64,000 nucleotides of DNA from Cylindrospermum sp. NIES-4074 (GTDB lineage: Bacteria > Cyanobacteriota > Cyanobacteriia > Cyanobacteriales > Nostocaceae): the NCBI GenBank assembly GCA_003994795.1, contig AP018269.1:4427677-4491676 (forward strand). Direction: 5' to 3'. This document shows positions 52,975-61,736 of the stretch, one piece after another. The notes beneath the pieces were generated by a model. It searched no databases. It saw only the letters and a program-made list of their open reading frames with translations, and was not told the origin of the DNA. Numbering within the stretch: position 1 is the first letter of the stretch; each line of letters starts with the position of its first letter. The translations under genes were made by a program, and so were the position numbers.

Positions 52975-53830
52975 CTACAACTCCACGGCTCCCAAAACCT
53001 TCAGCGTTTCCCGTTGAGCTGCCGTTAAACCCGTAACACCAGTAATGTTCATGCGTTCTTAGAGGCGATCGCTTCTGAGTGTTCTGATACACTGACCTGT
53101 AGCCACATCCCAGAGTTTGATTGTTCCATCATGACTGCCACTAGCTAAAATGCTACCAGCCGGACTGAAACTGATTGAGCCTACTGCACCGCTATGACCG
53201 TGCAGAGTAAGTAAGCAGATACCAGAGCGGACATCCCATAACCGAACACTGGAGTCTAAACTCCCACTGGCAAGCGTACTACCTTAGTAGAGGCAACAAA
53301 TCCGGGACGCAGTTTATCTAAAATTAGATTTAATTGCTTTTCAATATTTTGTTTGCAGATAAATTTGCTGCTGATACGTTCGGCAATCGACTTTAAAATC
53401 AGGCGAATTTGACTTTCTCTAACGTAGGCTTTAACTGTAGCTTTAATCAGAGCATAATTCGTTATTAACTCAATTTTTTACCAGCAATCTCTTGACCTTT
53501 TTTGAATTCAAAATGCAAAATTCAAAATTCAAAATTAGAAAAAAATTAACTTTGAATTAAATAATTCTGAGTACAGGCTCCTACTGATTCTAAGAATCAG
53601 TTGCCTTCAATTAGTGGTGGCTTTAACCCACCACTAATTGTCTTTGATTTTTAATTTTTAATTTTTAATTGGAGCGTTCGCGTAGCGTCTCGTAGAGAAG
53701 CGACTTGACTCACCTGCTCGATTAATCGTTCCGTCATGTACTCCATAATGACGAATTGTTGTGTAAAGCCATTAGCAGTCTCTTCAATGAGAGAGCGCCT
53801 CAAAAGTCTGCAATCGCTTACCAATCGAGA
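52975..53830 (-). pseudogene. Decayed STAND-type gene (NB-ARC/WD40) with internal insertion
   Basis: Three coding scraps on the minus strand belong to one family of cyanobacterial NTPase-WD40 proteins. 53713-53830 encodes LRRSLIEETANGFTQQFVIM followed by EYMTERLIEQV. 53290-53492 encodes NYALIKATVKAYVRESQIRL, then ILKSIAERISS. 52975-53287 encodes the last WD40 repeats ([33 protein letters not shown]) and the typical tail MNITGVTGLTAAQRETLKVL with a stop codon just before it. Frameshifts, a deletion and a roughly 220-base AT-rich insertion (53493-53712) separate them. Family recognition is by memory of the sequence. Confidence 0.65.
53493..53712. mobile_element. AT-rich MITE-like insertion in the STAND pseudogene
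   Basis: The segment carries caaaattcaaaattcaaaatt repeats and an inner palindrome (attagtggtggctttaaccc pairing with the complement ccaccactaat). It ends in the word gcgtctcgtagagaagcgacttgac also seen at 1779-1803. The word cttgac occurs at both borders and may be a target duplication. It interrupts a gene fragment, so it arrived after or during decay. Confidence 0.5.
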
Positions 53831-53848
53831 GCTAATTTTAGTAAGCAT

Positions 53849-54193
53849 TCAGCTATCAGAGGTCAGCAATCAGCTAAAACCAGTTTTTAGACTGAGTTTA
53901 AGGGTTTTGAGTTGGGGAAACTGACACCAAAAGCAATTAGCAGTCCCTCTGCCAAAATGCTCATAAATTCTTAAATTTGCTAATAGTTGATAGCTGACGG
54001 CTGAATGCTTACTAATTTTAGACAAATTTCTAGGAAATTTGCATAAATTATGGGTTTTCCGGTGTTGATTACACAACGTTTACTGTTGGTTATAGGCATA
54101 CTTAGCCAAAGACGATTTTTACAGATAGAAGGCTCTTCTGCTGATGCTATTTCTCAATAAAACTTACCATTAGCTCAAATAAAAAGGAAACCT
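53849..54193. other. Intergenic region upstream of the methyltransferase gene
   Basis: AT-rich 345 bases with no gene. A purine-rich stretch (aaaaaggaaacc) just upstream of 54194 is the probable Shine-Dalgarno. Confidence 0.4.
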
Positions 54194-55042
54194 ATGTCCA
54201 CATCCACAACATTGACCATAAATCAGAATATCACCAAATACATTCACGGTTACACTACAGATGAAGAAGACCGCCTGATCAGACAAAGCAATTTTTTAGA
54301 ACCTTACATATATAATAATGATGTAGATTTTTCCAATTGTCATCACATTATCGAAGTAGGTTGTGGAGTAGGAGCACAAATACAACTGCTACTAAATCGC
54401 TGGCCGCATTTGCAAATTACTGGTGTTGATATTTCTGAATCCCAGATTAGCCGTGCTAGTGAATTTCTCAAGCCATATATTGAAGCAGGAAGGGTATCTG
54501 TGCATGTTAGTCATGGGGGAAAACTTCCTTTTTTTGATGAATCCTTTGATAGCGCCTTAATCTGCTTTGTTCTAGAACATGCAAACAATCCGCTCAACGT
54601 CCTCAAGGAGCTAAAACGGGTAATAAAATCAGGTAGTAACCTTTATTGTACAGAAGCATTTAATGCAGGTCTATATGTCTATCCAACTTGTCTAGCTTTC
54701 CAGAACTACTGGGAAATCTTCAATCGCTTCCAAAAGGAATTGAACGGCGATCCAGATGTAGGAATAAAACTTTGTAACTTGGCATTAAATGCTGGTTTCA
54801 CGGAAGTTACTCCTGGTTATATTCCTATTCGTTTGGATGATAGAACTAAAGATATTTCACAGCGGGCAAACTTGATTGACTGGTTTGTTGAATGTATACT
54901 GAGTGTTGCACCAATCTTGATTGCCCAGGACAGAGTGACACCTGATCTAATAGAAGAAATGAAACAAGAATTCCACTGGCTCAAAAATAATCAAAATAGT
55001 ATTTTTGTTTATCCATTGCAGCAAATAAAAGCTGTTAAGTGA
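54194..55042 (+). CDS. Class I SAM-dependent methyltransferase
   Basis: The 282-residue protein has the Rossmann-fold AdoMet motif IIEVGCGVGAQ near residue 56, an acidic loop in VDISESQI, and the post-motif LPFFDESFDSALICFVLEHA. The C-terminal half includes LYCTEAFNAGLYV and has no recognised substrate-binding signature, so the acceptor is unknown. AAAGGAAACC lies six bases before the ATG. It stands alone between the pseudogene and the devBCA-type operon. Confidence 0.88.
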   Translation: MSTSTTLTINQNITKYIHGYTTDEEDRLIRQSNFLEPYIYNNDVDFSNCHHIIEVGCGVGAQIQLLLNRWPHLQITGVDISESQISRASEFLKPYIEAGRVSVHVSHGGKLPFFDESFDSALICFVLEHANNPLNVLKELKRVIKSGSNLYCTEAFNAGLYVYPTCLAFQNYWEIFNRFQKELNGDPDVGIKLCNLALNAGFTEVTPGYIPIRLDDRTKDISQRANLIDWFVECILSVAPILIAQDRVTPDLIEEMKQEFHWLKNNQNSIFVYPLQQIKAVK

Positions 55043-55728
55043 GTAGAATTTATGTGTTTAGCAAGGAGTTCCTGTGATTTCTCCCGATGCATCGTCAACA
55101 TCATGACAGATGTCTAGAGTTTAGATAGCAGTTTGCCATCTTCCATGTGAACAATGCGATCGGCTATATCGAGGATGCGGTGATCATGAGTAACCATCAA
55201 GATGGTGCAACCTTGTTCTTTAGCGAGTTTTTGCATGAGGTTGACTACATCTCGACCAGATTGACTATCAAGGGCTGCGGTGGGTTCATCTGCGAGGACA
55301 ATTTGTGGATAACTGACTAAGGCCCTGGCGATCGCCACTCGTTGTTTTTGTCCCCCTGATAGTTTATCAGTATGGTAATGTAGATGATTACCTAATCCTA
55401 CCTGTTCTAGCATCTGGGCTGACCGGGTTTGCATTTCTTTTAACCCGATATGCTGGTGCAGTTCTAAACCCATTTTCACGTTCTGGAATGCTGTTAAATT
55501 ACCATGCAGATTGTGTGCTTGGAAAATATAACCGTTGTGGCGTCGTGTCTGCACTAGTTGTTGTGTACTAGCCCCGCACAGTTCTTGTCCTAACACTCGC
55601 AAACTACCAGATTGGGTAGAACGCAACCCACCCACCAAGGTTAAAAGTGTGGTCTTACCTGAACCAGAAGGCCCAGTCATGATAATAATTTCACCAGCAT
55701 TAATTACCAAATTGATATTAAACCACGT

Positions 55729-56661
55729 CTACGTTGAGAACCGTAGTTTTTCCTCGTCAGAGTCAAGGTGATTTTTCACCCACAAGCGATCGCCAATTTC
55801 GAGAGGGATGGAATTAATGTTTTGCTCAAATAAATGAACACGTTCAATCAGTTCAGTGGGAGATTGATAGCATGTGTGATAAGTGACATCTTCGCGCAAC
55901 CACTGCCACAGATGTTCAACAGGCATAAAGTCAGGACTGTAACTGGGTAAGGGTTGCAGATTTATCTGTAACATCTCTAGTGCTTGTTTTACAGATTGTG
56001 CCCGATGATAGGGCGCACCATCCCAAATTAGAGTTATCTGGTGGTCAGGCAACTCAGTTCTAAGCTGTTTTAATACATCAATAGTATTGAATTGGTCAGC
56101 CTTTAGATAAGGGAAAATTTTGACTTTGGCATAATTGTAAACATAGACTCCATAGAAGGAAACCTTGGCTCTTCCAGGGGAGTTGGAACTAACCCAAAAA
56201 CGCTCACCTTTAATTGACCAACCATAGCCCTCATCAGTATCCAGATGAATATGTGCCTCGTCGATATAAATCAGTAAATGCCCATTATGAAGAGCATCAT
56301 CGAGTAAACCCTTGAGTTTTTCAAGAAATTCAGTGCGGTTTTTGCTGTTGGCTTTGTTTAAAAGTTTACGAGCTTTTTTCCATGAAAATCCTAAATTTTT
56401 GAGAGTCTTACGTACTGACTCACGACAACACTTGAAATTGAATTGTTTGTCAATCCAAGCCACTAAACGCTTCAATGTCCAACGAGGTAAGAATTCTAGA
56501 TTCTGCTGCTTTTCCTGAGGCGGTGTTGTTGCCAGGGACAAGGCTTTGCGAATCTCCGAACCAACTGCTTTCTCTATCTCTGGGGAAAAAAGGGGGGATG
56601 ACCACCTGTATGCTGATACCGCAGTGCTTCCATACCTGAAAGATTGTAACGATGTACCCAC
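55729..56661 (-). CDS. IS630 transposase, DDE catalytic frame (orfB)
   Basis: The 310-residue frame, of which the first 20 or so residues are an out-of-frame reading of orfA, carries a winged helix (WTLKRLVAWIDKQFNFKCCR) and the DDE catalytic residues in LIYIDEAHIH, LIWDGAPYH and MPVEHLWQWL. Expression probably requires a -1/+1 frameshift at the run ccccccttttttcccc near 56585, where orfA continues in a different frame. It ends within the inverted terminal repeat. Confidence 0.9.
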   Translation of the reverse strand: MGTSLQSFRYGSTAVSAYRWSSPLFSPEIEKAVGSEIRKALSLATTPPQEKQQNLEFLPRWTLKRLVAWIDKQFNFKCCRESVRKTLKNLGFSWKKARKLLNKANSKNRTEFLEKLKGLLDDALHNGHLLIYIDEAHIHLDTDEGYGWSIKGERFWVSSNSPGRAKVSFYGVYVYNYAKVKIFPYLKADQFNTIDVLKQLRTELPDHQITLIWDGAPYHRAQSVKQALEMLQINLQPLPSYSPDFMPVEHLWQWLREDVTYHTCYQSPTELIERVHLFEQNINSIPLEIGDRLWVKNHLDSDEEKLRFST

Positions 56662-56861
56662 TCCATTATTGTCTGAGGGTTGCGCCCTGTTTCTTTACCT
56701 ACCTGTGTTGCATTCTTTCCATTACATATCTCATACAGGGCCATGAAACGCTCGCGGCTACGTGCATGATCTGCTTTTAATGCTTCTTCTCTCAAGATTG
56801 CAGCATTTTGGTTCCAGCGAGCGCAGTCGATTTTGAGCATCCCTGTTTCCTTCTTTGTCAC
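56574..56861 (-). CDS. IS630 transposase, N-terminal helix-turn-helix frame (orfA)
   Basis: The 95-residue frame has an HTH typical of IS630 DNA-binding heads (RFMALYEICNGKNATQVGKE, TGRNPQTIMEWVHRYNLSG). It overlaps orfB by 88 bases in another frame and ends GGHPPFFPQR just at the homopolymeric C/T run proposed for frameshifting. Full transposase would be made by fusion of both frames. Confidence 0.88.
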   Translation of the reverse strand: MTKKETGMLKIDCARWNQNAAILREEALKADHARSRERFMALYEICNGKNATQVGKETGRNPQTIMEWVHRYNLSGMEALRYQHTGGHPPFFPQR

Positions 56862-57009
56862 ACCTACTTCTTCAGAGTAATATATCTTCTGGTGAAACTC
56901 CAGTTCTCAAGATGGATGAGGTTTAGATAAAACTTGCTTGCTGAGTTGACCGTGACCAAAATAGTGGTCGAGATTCTGAATGGAGATGACTGGAAGCATA
57001 TTTGGTGAT

Positions 57010-57090
57010 GGGTAATAGGTAATAGGTAATAGGTAATAGGTAATGGCTAATAGAGAACAGAAAAAAGAGCATTTTTCCCAATGACCAATC
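57010..57090. repeat. STRR (AATAGGT heptamers), inverted partner of 58376-58467
   Basis: Four to five ggtaata heptamers are followed by tggctaatagagaacagaaa and caatgaccaatc. The same order occurs in reverse complement at 58376-58467, so devC is enclosed by inverted repeats of about 80 bases. Confidence 0.8.
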
Positions 57091-57185
57091 AGGATTTAAG
57101 GATGAAAGGATGATGAGGATTAATATTCATTCTCAAATAAATCCTGTTAATCCTCTCATCCTCTCATCCTGATCCCAATCGCTAT

Positions 57186-58358
57186 TTAGAACATATCAGC
57201 GGGGTCAGTAGCTTGGAGTTTGCGAGTGGCGATCGCACCTGAGATAGTACACATGATGATTGTCAGCAGTAATACCTGCAATGACCGGATAGCGGTCATG
57301 TACATGGGTAAATTTGTGGCTTGTCGAGTTAGTTGGTAAAGTCCCAGAGATACTGCTACACCTGGGATAAAGCCTAACGCTGCCAAAATCAAAGCCTCTT
57401 CAAATACCACACCTAGTAGGTAGTAATTGCGATATCCCATTGCTTTGAAAGTGGCGTATTCCTTCATGTGGGCGTTGACATCGGTGGAAAGGACTTGATA
57501 AACGAGAATCACTCCCACTACAAACCCCATCGAGACACCAAGGCTGAAAATAAAGCCGATGGGGGAGTTGGTTCTCCAGAAATTGTTCTCAAATTCAATA
57601 AATTCTGGACGGGTTAGGACTTTGACATCATTTTTTAAGTAAGTTTTTAAAGCTGTTGCTACTGTTTTTGGGTCGTAGCCTGGTTTTAACCGGATTAAAC
57701 CTAAATTGATATTGCTTACTGGGCGTTTGGAAAATATCCGCAAAAAGTTTTCATCACTAGTAATTATGCTGCCATCGGTCGCAAAGGAAGACCCAATCTT
57801 GAATAAACCACTAATGGTAATTGTGCGCCCGTCAATTTCGGTGGTAACGATTTTACCTTGGTTGATTTGGGCGATCGCATTTTGATATTCTCCTCTTGCA
57901 CCGCGATCGAACAGAAATGTATCTGGTAGTTTAATTTTCTGCAATTGTTGGTTAACTTCTGGTAAATCAAAGGCTGGCTTGTCTGGATTAAAGCCAATCA
58001 TTAATACCCCTGTTGCTCGGCGGGTTTGGGGATTCTTCCAGGTGATAATATTAAGATACATTGCTTCTGCTGACTTTACCCCCGGTATATCCATTGCCTG
58101 ATAAAGTCGCCGTCGAGAAAACGTAGACATACTTTGCAGGTTACGGGTTTGGGGACTAATTAAAATAATGTCTGCTTGCAAACTGCGGTGGAGTCTAGTA
58201 TTACTGTCATATAGTGCCGTCTGAAAGCCTAGCTGCATAAACATCAGCACATCAGCAAAAGCAATGCCTGATAATGCTACCAACAACCGACTTTTTTCAT
58301 GACTCAGTTGCAACCATCCAAGAGGTGTTCGCCGTCGTATTTTTTGGAATAGTCCCAT
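57186..58358 (-). CDS. devC: DevC-type ABC transporter permease
   Basis: The 390-residue protein has an N-terminal membrane segment (LLVALSGIAFADVLMFMQLG), a large extracytoplasmic domain (about 50-260) and three C-terminal membrane helices. The sequence HMKEYATFKAMGYRNYYLLG is characteristic of DevC. It is the permease of a MacB-like tripartite exporter with DevB and DevA, in the cytoplasmic membrane. The gene order devB-devC-devA on the minus strand is standard. The paralogue cannot be named: devBCA of heterocyst glycolipid export is one of several similar operons. Confidence 0.92.
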   Translation of the reverse strand: MGLFQKIRRRTPLGWLQLSHEKSRLLVALSGIAFADVLMFMQLGFQTALYDSNTRLHRSLQADIILISPQTRNLQSMSTFSRRRLYQAMDIPGVKSAEAMYLNIITWKNPQTRRATGVLMIGFNPDKPAFDLPEVNQQLQKIKLPDTFLFDRGARGEYQNAIAQINQGKIVTTEIDGRTITISGLFKIGSSFATDGSIITSDENFLRIFSKRPVSNINLGLIRLKPGYDPKTVATALKTYLKNDVKVLTRPEFIEFENNFWRTNSPIGFIFSLGVSMGFVVGVILVYQVLSTDVNAHMKEYATFKAMGYRNYYLLGVVFEEALILAALGFIPGVAVSLGLYQLTRQATNLPMYMTAIRSLQVLLLTIIMCTISGAIATRKLQATDPADMF

Positions 58359-58375
58359 TATAAAAAGTGATAAGT

Positions 58376-58467
58376 TTGGTCATTGGTCATTAGTCATTGG
58401 TAAAAATCCTCTTTTTTCTGTTCTCTATTACCTATTAGCCATTACCTATTACCTATTACCTATTACC
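58376..58467. repeat. STRR (TATTACC heptamers) between devB and devC
   Basis: Tandem tattacc units (58434-58467) preceded by tcattggtcattagtcattgg form the inverted partner of 57010-57090. The block lies within the operon between devB and devC. Confidence 0.8.
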
Positions 58468-58474
58468 AATTTCT

Positions 58475-59671
58475 TCACAATTCAATGACCACCTTGACCT
58501 GCATATTAGTTAAACGGGCGGCTTTTTGGCTGGAGAGATGATCTAGTTGGACATGGACTTTCACCACTCTGTTGTCAATGTTGCTGGCAGGGTCAGTATT
58601 AATCGCAGTCTGTCGCCGCACCTGTAAGCCTATCCGATCCACTGTTCCCTGTAATTCCCCTGATAGAACATCACTAATTACTCGTACTTGTTGCCCTGGT
58701 CGTACTTTGCTGATATCGCTTTCGTAGACTTCGGCGACTGCATACATCTGGCTGGTTTGCCCGATGTCGGCTATACCATCATTTGTTACTAATTCACCTG
58801 GACGGGTGTGGATCTCAAATACCTGACCATTTTGGGGCGATCGCACATAAGCTTGTTTAAGATTAGCTTTAGCTTGGTTCATGGCTGCTTCGGCACGACT
58901 AACTTCAGCTTTGGCAGCTACCACATCTACACTCCGCACTTCAGTAATTTGATCCAACGTAGCTGTGGCTTCTTTAACTTGTTGCTGGCTGCTTAACTGG
59001 ATGCGATTTAACTGCACTTGTGCCTCTTGCAGACTTTTTTGGGCAGTTTCTAGGGTTAAGCGCTTGCTGTCCAATTGAGAGGCAGAAATTGCACCTTCTG
59101 CATATAATGCCTGATAGCGTTTGTCTTCTGCTTGCGCGTTCAGCACTTGGGCTTGTAAGCGTTCAATGTTGGCAGATTGGGCATCAATATCACCTTGGCG
59201 TTCTGCTATGAGACGCGCGATTTTGGCTTTTTGCGCGTTAATTTCCCCAGGTTTGACACCTGCTTGAATCCGGGCTAGGTTAGCCTGGGCTACTTTGACT
59301 TCTGCTTGCGCTTCTGTTAATGCTGCTTGTAAGCGAGAGCGATTGTCCAAAATGGCAATTACCTGCCCTACCTTCACCCTATCCCCTTCCTTCACCAGTA
59401 ACTCTTCTACCTGAGTTCCTTGGCCAGAAACAGCAGCAGAAAGTTTAATTACCTCTCCCTGTGGTTCAATCCGTCCTAGAGATGTTACTGTTTTTAATTC
59501 AGGGGCGATTATTGCTGCATCTTGTACTTTTTGATTAGCTGGATCTCGAAATCGCGTTACTGTGAAAATACTGCTTATTACCACAGTTAATGATGCAACT
59601 ATAACTACAATAATAGGTGGACGAAAAATAGACTGAAAGGATAATGAACCCTGTAGCTTGGGGTTTTGCAC
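58475..59671 (-). CDS. devB: DevB-type membrane fusion protein (HlyD family)
   Basis: The 398-residue protein has an N-terminal membrane anchor (IIVVIVASLTVVISSIFTVT), a biotinyl/lipoyl-like half (KEGDRVKVGQVIAILDNRSR), a long helical hairpin (about 130-270, EAQAEVKVAQANLARIQAGV; QAQVLNAQAEDKRYQALYAE) and a beta-barrel domain ending KVVIEL. It links the DevCA transporter to a TolC-like outer membrane channel. It is the first gene of the minus-strand operon. The start at ATG 59671 is the only one before the anchor. Confidence 0.93.
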   Translation of the reverse strand: MQNPKLQGSLSFQSIFRPPIIVVIVASLTVVISSIFTVTRFRDPANQKVQDAAIIAPELKTVTSLGRIEPQGEVIKLSAAVSGQGTQVEELLVKEGDRVKVGQVIAILDNRSRLQAALTEAQAEVKVAQANLARIQAGVKPGEINAQKAKIARLIAERQGDIDAQSANIERLQAQVLNAQAEDKRYQALYAEGAISASQLDSKRLTLETAQKSLQEAQVQLNRIQLSSQQQVKEATATLDQITEVRSVDVVAAKAEVSRAEAAMNQAKANLKQAYVRSPQNGQVFEIHTRPGELVTNDGIADIGQTSQMYAVAEVYESDISKVRPGQQVRVISDVLSGELQGTVDRIGLQVRRQTAINTDPASNIDNRVVKVHVQLDHLSSQKAARLTNMQVKVVIEL

Positions 59672-60120
59672 AACAGCATACCTTTTAAGCGATTTAAAAC
59701 TAGTTCATTCAAAGTGGAACTGTAGGGAAATTTAAACTTTCCTCAAGATTTTGCACAATTTTAGATAAAGATTCCTGATGGAAAGTGACCTAGCAAAAAA
59801 CACTTTCGCAGCTTTCGATTCTTCATGCTGTAACATAGAAGTCTAACAATCAGCTTTTCTGTAGATGTCTGCTGATTAGTGGCTGTTTTTTGGGTAGTCA
59901 GAAGCGACAGCCAAGATTAGCAAATATAGGCTATGGTTTCAGTCTTAAGACTGTGCAGCAAAGAGTAAGGAAATAAAAGTCACATGAAGTCCGGTTAAAT
60001 ACTCATAATTGCGTTTGAAGCGGCAACATGAGCACGCCTGGATATTTTTCTGATGGGCAATTAGGCGAAGATTATACAAGTAAAAGTAATTCCTATTTAA
60101 TATTCATTGTATAGAAATAC

Positions 60121-60203
60121 CGGGCGATTGGAAATCGCGGCTACACAAACGAAGTCCGCCTTCGCGGACTCTCTGAAACCCGCCTTCGTGGGTTTAGTTT
60201 GTA
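60121..60203. repeat. Palindromic dispersed repeat
   Basis: The words gggcgattggaaatcgcggc and acaaacgaagtccgccttcg, followed by gcggact and aacccgccttcgtgggtttagtttgt, form nested stems: cgcgg with ccgcc, gaagtccgc with gcggact, acaaac with gtttgt. It is a MITE-like repeat of a type common in heterocystous genomes. Confidence 0.65.
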
Positions 60204-60288
60204 TATCCCCAGAATTCTAGTCTGAGGGCAATCCGCCAAAAGTGGATGCTCTCTATCTGATACATATGACTATACATAATTAGCTTTC

Positions 60289-60340
60289 AAAACGCTTGTG
60301 GTGCAGATATCTGAATTTCAAAATACCACAAGCGTTTCTT
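60289..60340. terminator. Rho-independent terminator
   Basis: Perfect 12-base arms aacgcttgtggt (60291-60302) and accacaagcgtt (60325-60336) flank a 22-base loop, with T-rich sequence on the plus strand and ttttgaaagc on the minus strand. It lies about 50 bases after the stop of the acyl-CoA-dehydrogenase-like gene. Confidence 0.75.
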
Positions 60341-60390
60341 GTTTTGTGACCGTAATCTACTTATTTGAAAACTGTTGTTAAGATAACAGC

Positions 60391-61572
60391 TTAGGAGTAT
60401 TGAGTAATCACAGGTAGTTGGTTATTAAGAACCCAATCACCGATCGCCTTTAGCTTGTAATCTACAGGGTCATGGAGGGTAAAAGTCCGCAAATCTCGCC
60501 AATAACGGTCAAAGCCGTATTTAGTAGCTGTGGCGCGGGTTCCAGTAACTTCAAAGATGCGGCTGGTGATATCTAAACCCACCCGTGTAGCCAATGCTTT
60601 AGAGGTGAAAACTGCGATCGCCACTTCTCCTCTTTCTTCATAGGTGAGTGCCGCGTCTTTGTCCCATGCTAATTGTACCTTCTGGGCAGCATGGTCAGCT
60701 AGACTAATTGCGGCTTGGAGTTCCACCCAAATATCCCCATAATGACGCAGAATATAGGGATCTTGGTCAGCACTATCTACCCCAGAGGTAATCCAAGGTT
60801 TGGTGGTAGTTTTGGTATACTCACGAGCAGCGGCAAAAGCACCTTCAGTAATTCCTAAATAAACAAAGGTTTTTGTTAGTTGGGCAATAATTCCTAAAAA
60901 AGTTGCAAAGGCGCTATCTGGGGGGTCAGATGGGCCGAAAATTTCATCTTTTTCTACAAGAACATTATTAAATGTAAAACTGCCGCTATCAGTGCGACGT
61001 TGACCAATATTATCCCAATCTTGATTAGAGATTAAACCTTCCCGTTCTTTAGGAATGACAAATACAAAAGGCAACTCTACACCATCTTGCAAAGCTGAAA
61101 ATACGCGAAAATCAGCAACGGCAATACCTGTACCAAAACTTTTCACCCCATTAACCCGAAAATTATCACCTTCTGGAGTAATTTTCAGCCTTGTATCCCG
61201 TGTATTAATAGCATTAGCCCAAAATAAATTATTTTTAGCAGTTTCTCGATAATATTTGTCCTTTTGAGCGGAAGTTCCGGAAACATGACCTAAAGCTGCC
61301 AAATTGAGATGATTACCATACAACTGACCAATAGAACCGTCTGATTTTGATAGTTCTTTGACAACTTTTAAAGCATCAACCCAAGTTGCACCAATTCCCC
61401 CATATTGTTTAGGCACAATCAATGGTAACAAGCCACTTTCACGTAACAGATTCACTTCCTCTTCTGGAACTCCCGCTTTTTCATCTCGTTGAACTGCGGT
61501 TTTAGCGAGTTCCTGGGACAGAGAAGTTGCTATGTCAATGTAGTCTTTAGGTTTTGTCGCATCTAGTACCAT
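60391..61572 (-). CDS. Acyl-CoA dehydrogenase-like flavoprotein (SfnB/DszC-type)
   Basis: The 393-residue protein has the acyl-CoA dehydrogenase fold: an N-terminal helical domain (LLRESGLLPLIVPKQYGGIG), a middle beta domain (FRVNGVKSFGTGIAVADFRV; IGQRRTDSGSFTFNNVLVEK) and a C-terminal helical bundle ending WRDLRTFTLHDPVDYK. The LR-D-TFTLHDP ending and the lack of the catalytic Glu of true dehydrogenases are typical of the SfnB/DszC/HpaH-type monooxygenase subfamily, which uses reduced flavin on small sulfur or aromatic compounds. It lies downstream of two amidohydrolases on the same strand. Substrate unknown. Confidence 0.85.
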   Translation of the reverse strand: MVLDATKPKDYIDIATSLSQELAKTAVQRDEKAGVPEEEVNLLRESGLLPLIVPKQYGGIGATWVDALKVVKELSKSDGSIGQLYGNHLNLAALGHVSGTSAQKDKYYRETAKNNLFWANAINTRDTRLKITPEGDNFRVNGVKSFGTGIAVADFRVFSALQDGVELPFVFVIPKEREGLISNQDWDNIGQRRTDSGSFTFNNVLVEKDEIFGPSDPPDSAFATFLGIIAQLTKTFVYLGITEGAFAAAREYTKTTTKPWITSGVDSADQDPYILRHYGDIWVELQAAISLADHAAQKVQLAWDKDAALTYEERGEVAIAVFTSKALATRVGLDITSRIFEVTGTRATATKYGFDRYWRDLRTFTLHDPVDYKLKAIGDWVLNNQLPVITQYS

Positions 61573-61621
61573 AACAAAATCATCCTTCCTGAAGAATTTA
61601 CAAGAAAAGTAGAGTGGGTAT

Positions 61622-61736
61622 GACCCACCCTACAAATGAACAGAGGAAATGGTAATTGGTCATTAGTCATTAGTCATTGGTCATTGGTCATTGGTCATTA
61701 GTCATTGGTAAAAGTCTCCCCATTACCCATTACCAA
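61622..61736. repeat. STRR (CATTGGT/CATTAGT heptamers) between dehydrogenase and amidohydrolase
   Basis: Tandem heptamers cattggt/cattagt followed by tggtaaaagtctccccatta and attaccc units. A shorter version of the same block occurs between the two amidohydrolase genes at 63238-63312. Confidence 0.75.

Larger units (their letters stand above)
55719..56925 (-). mobile_element. IS630-family insertion sequence in devA
   Basis: The element of about 1.2 kb has imperfect inverted ends: taaacctcatccatcttgag on one side, taaaccacgtctacgttgag on the other. It is bounded by a duplicated TA, the hallmark of IS630/Tc1 transposition. It holds two overlapping frames: the helix-turn-helix orfA and the DDE orfB. 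Confidence 0.9.
55114..56999 (-). pseudogene. devA: devA-type ABC transporter ATPase interrupted by IS630-family element
   Basis: The 3' part (55114-55718) encodes Walker A GPSGSGKTT, the signature LSGGQKQRVAIARAL and Walker B IVLADEPTAALD. The 5' part (56926-56999) encodes MLPVISIQNLDHYFGHGQLS, then KQVL. Joining the two through one copy of the TA target gives QVLSNINLVINAGEIIIM with no frame loss and a 226-residue ATPase typical of DevA. The gene follows devC and devB on the same strand, as in exporters of heterocyst glycolipids and other envelope compounds. An in-frame internal start could give an ATPase lacking its first 30 residues, but function is doubtful. Confidence 0.9.
59672..60390. 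other. Intergenic region upstream of devB, with repeat and terminator
   Basis: It holds the devB promoter region, for which I found no convincing NtcA-type GTA-N8-TAC site, then a palindromic repeat (60121-60203) and a terminator (60289-60340) for the downstream acyl-CoA-dehydrogenase-like gene. No coding sequence is present. Confidence 0.45.

Noticed and set aside
59672-60390. NtcA-type GTA-N8-TAC site upstream of devB
   Set aside because: Only a six-base-spaced variant (gtatagaaatac) is found; spacing does not fit.
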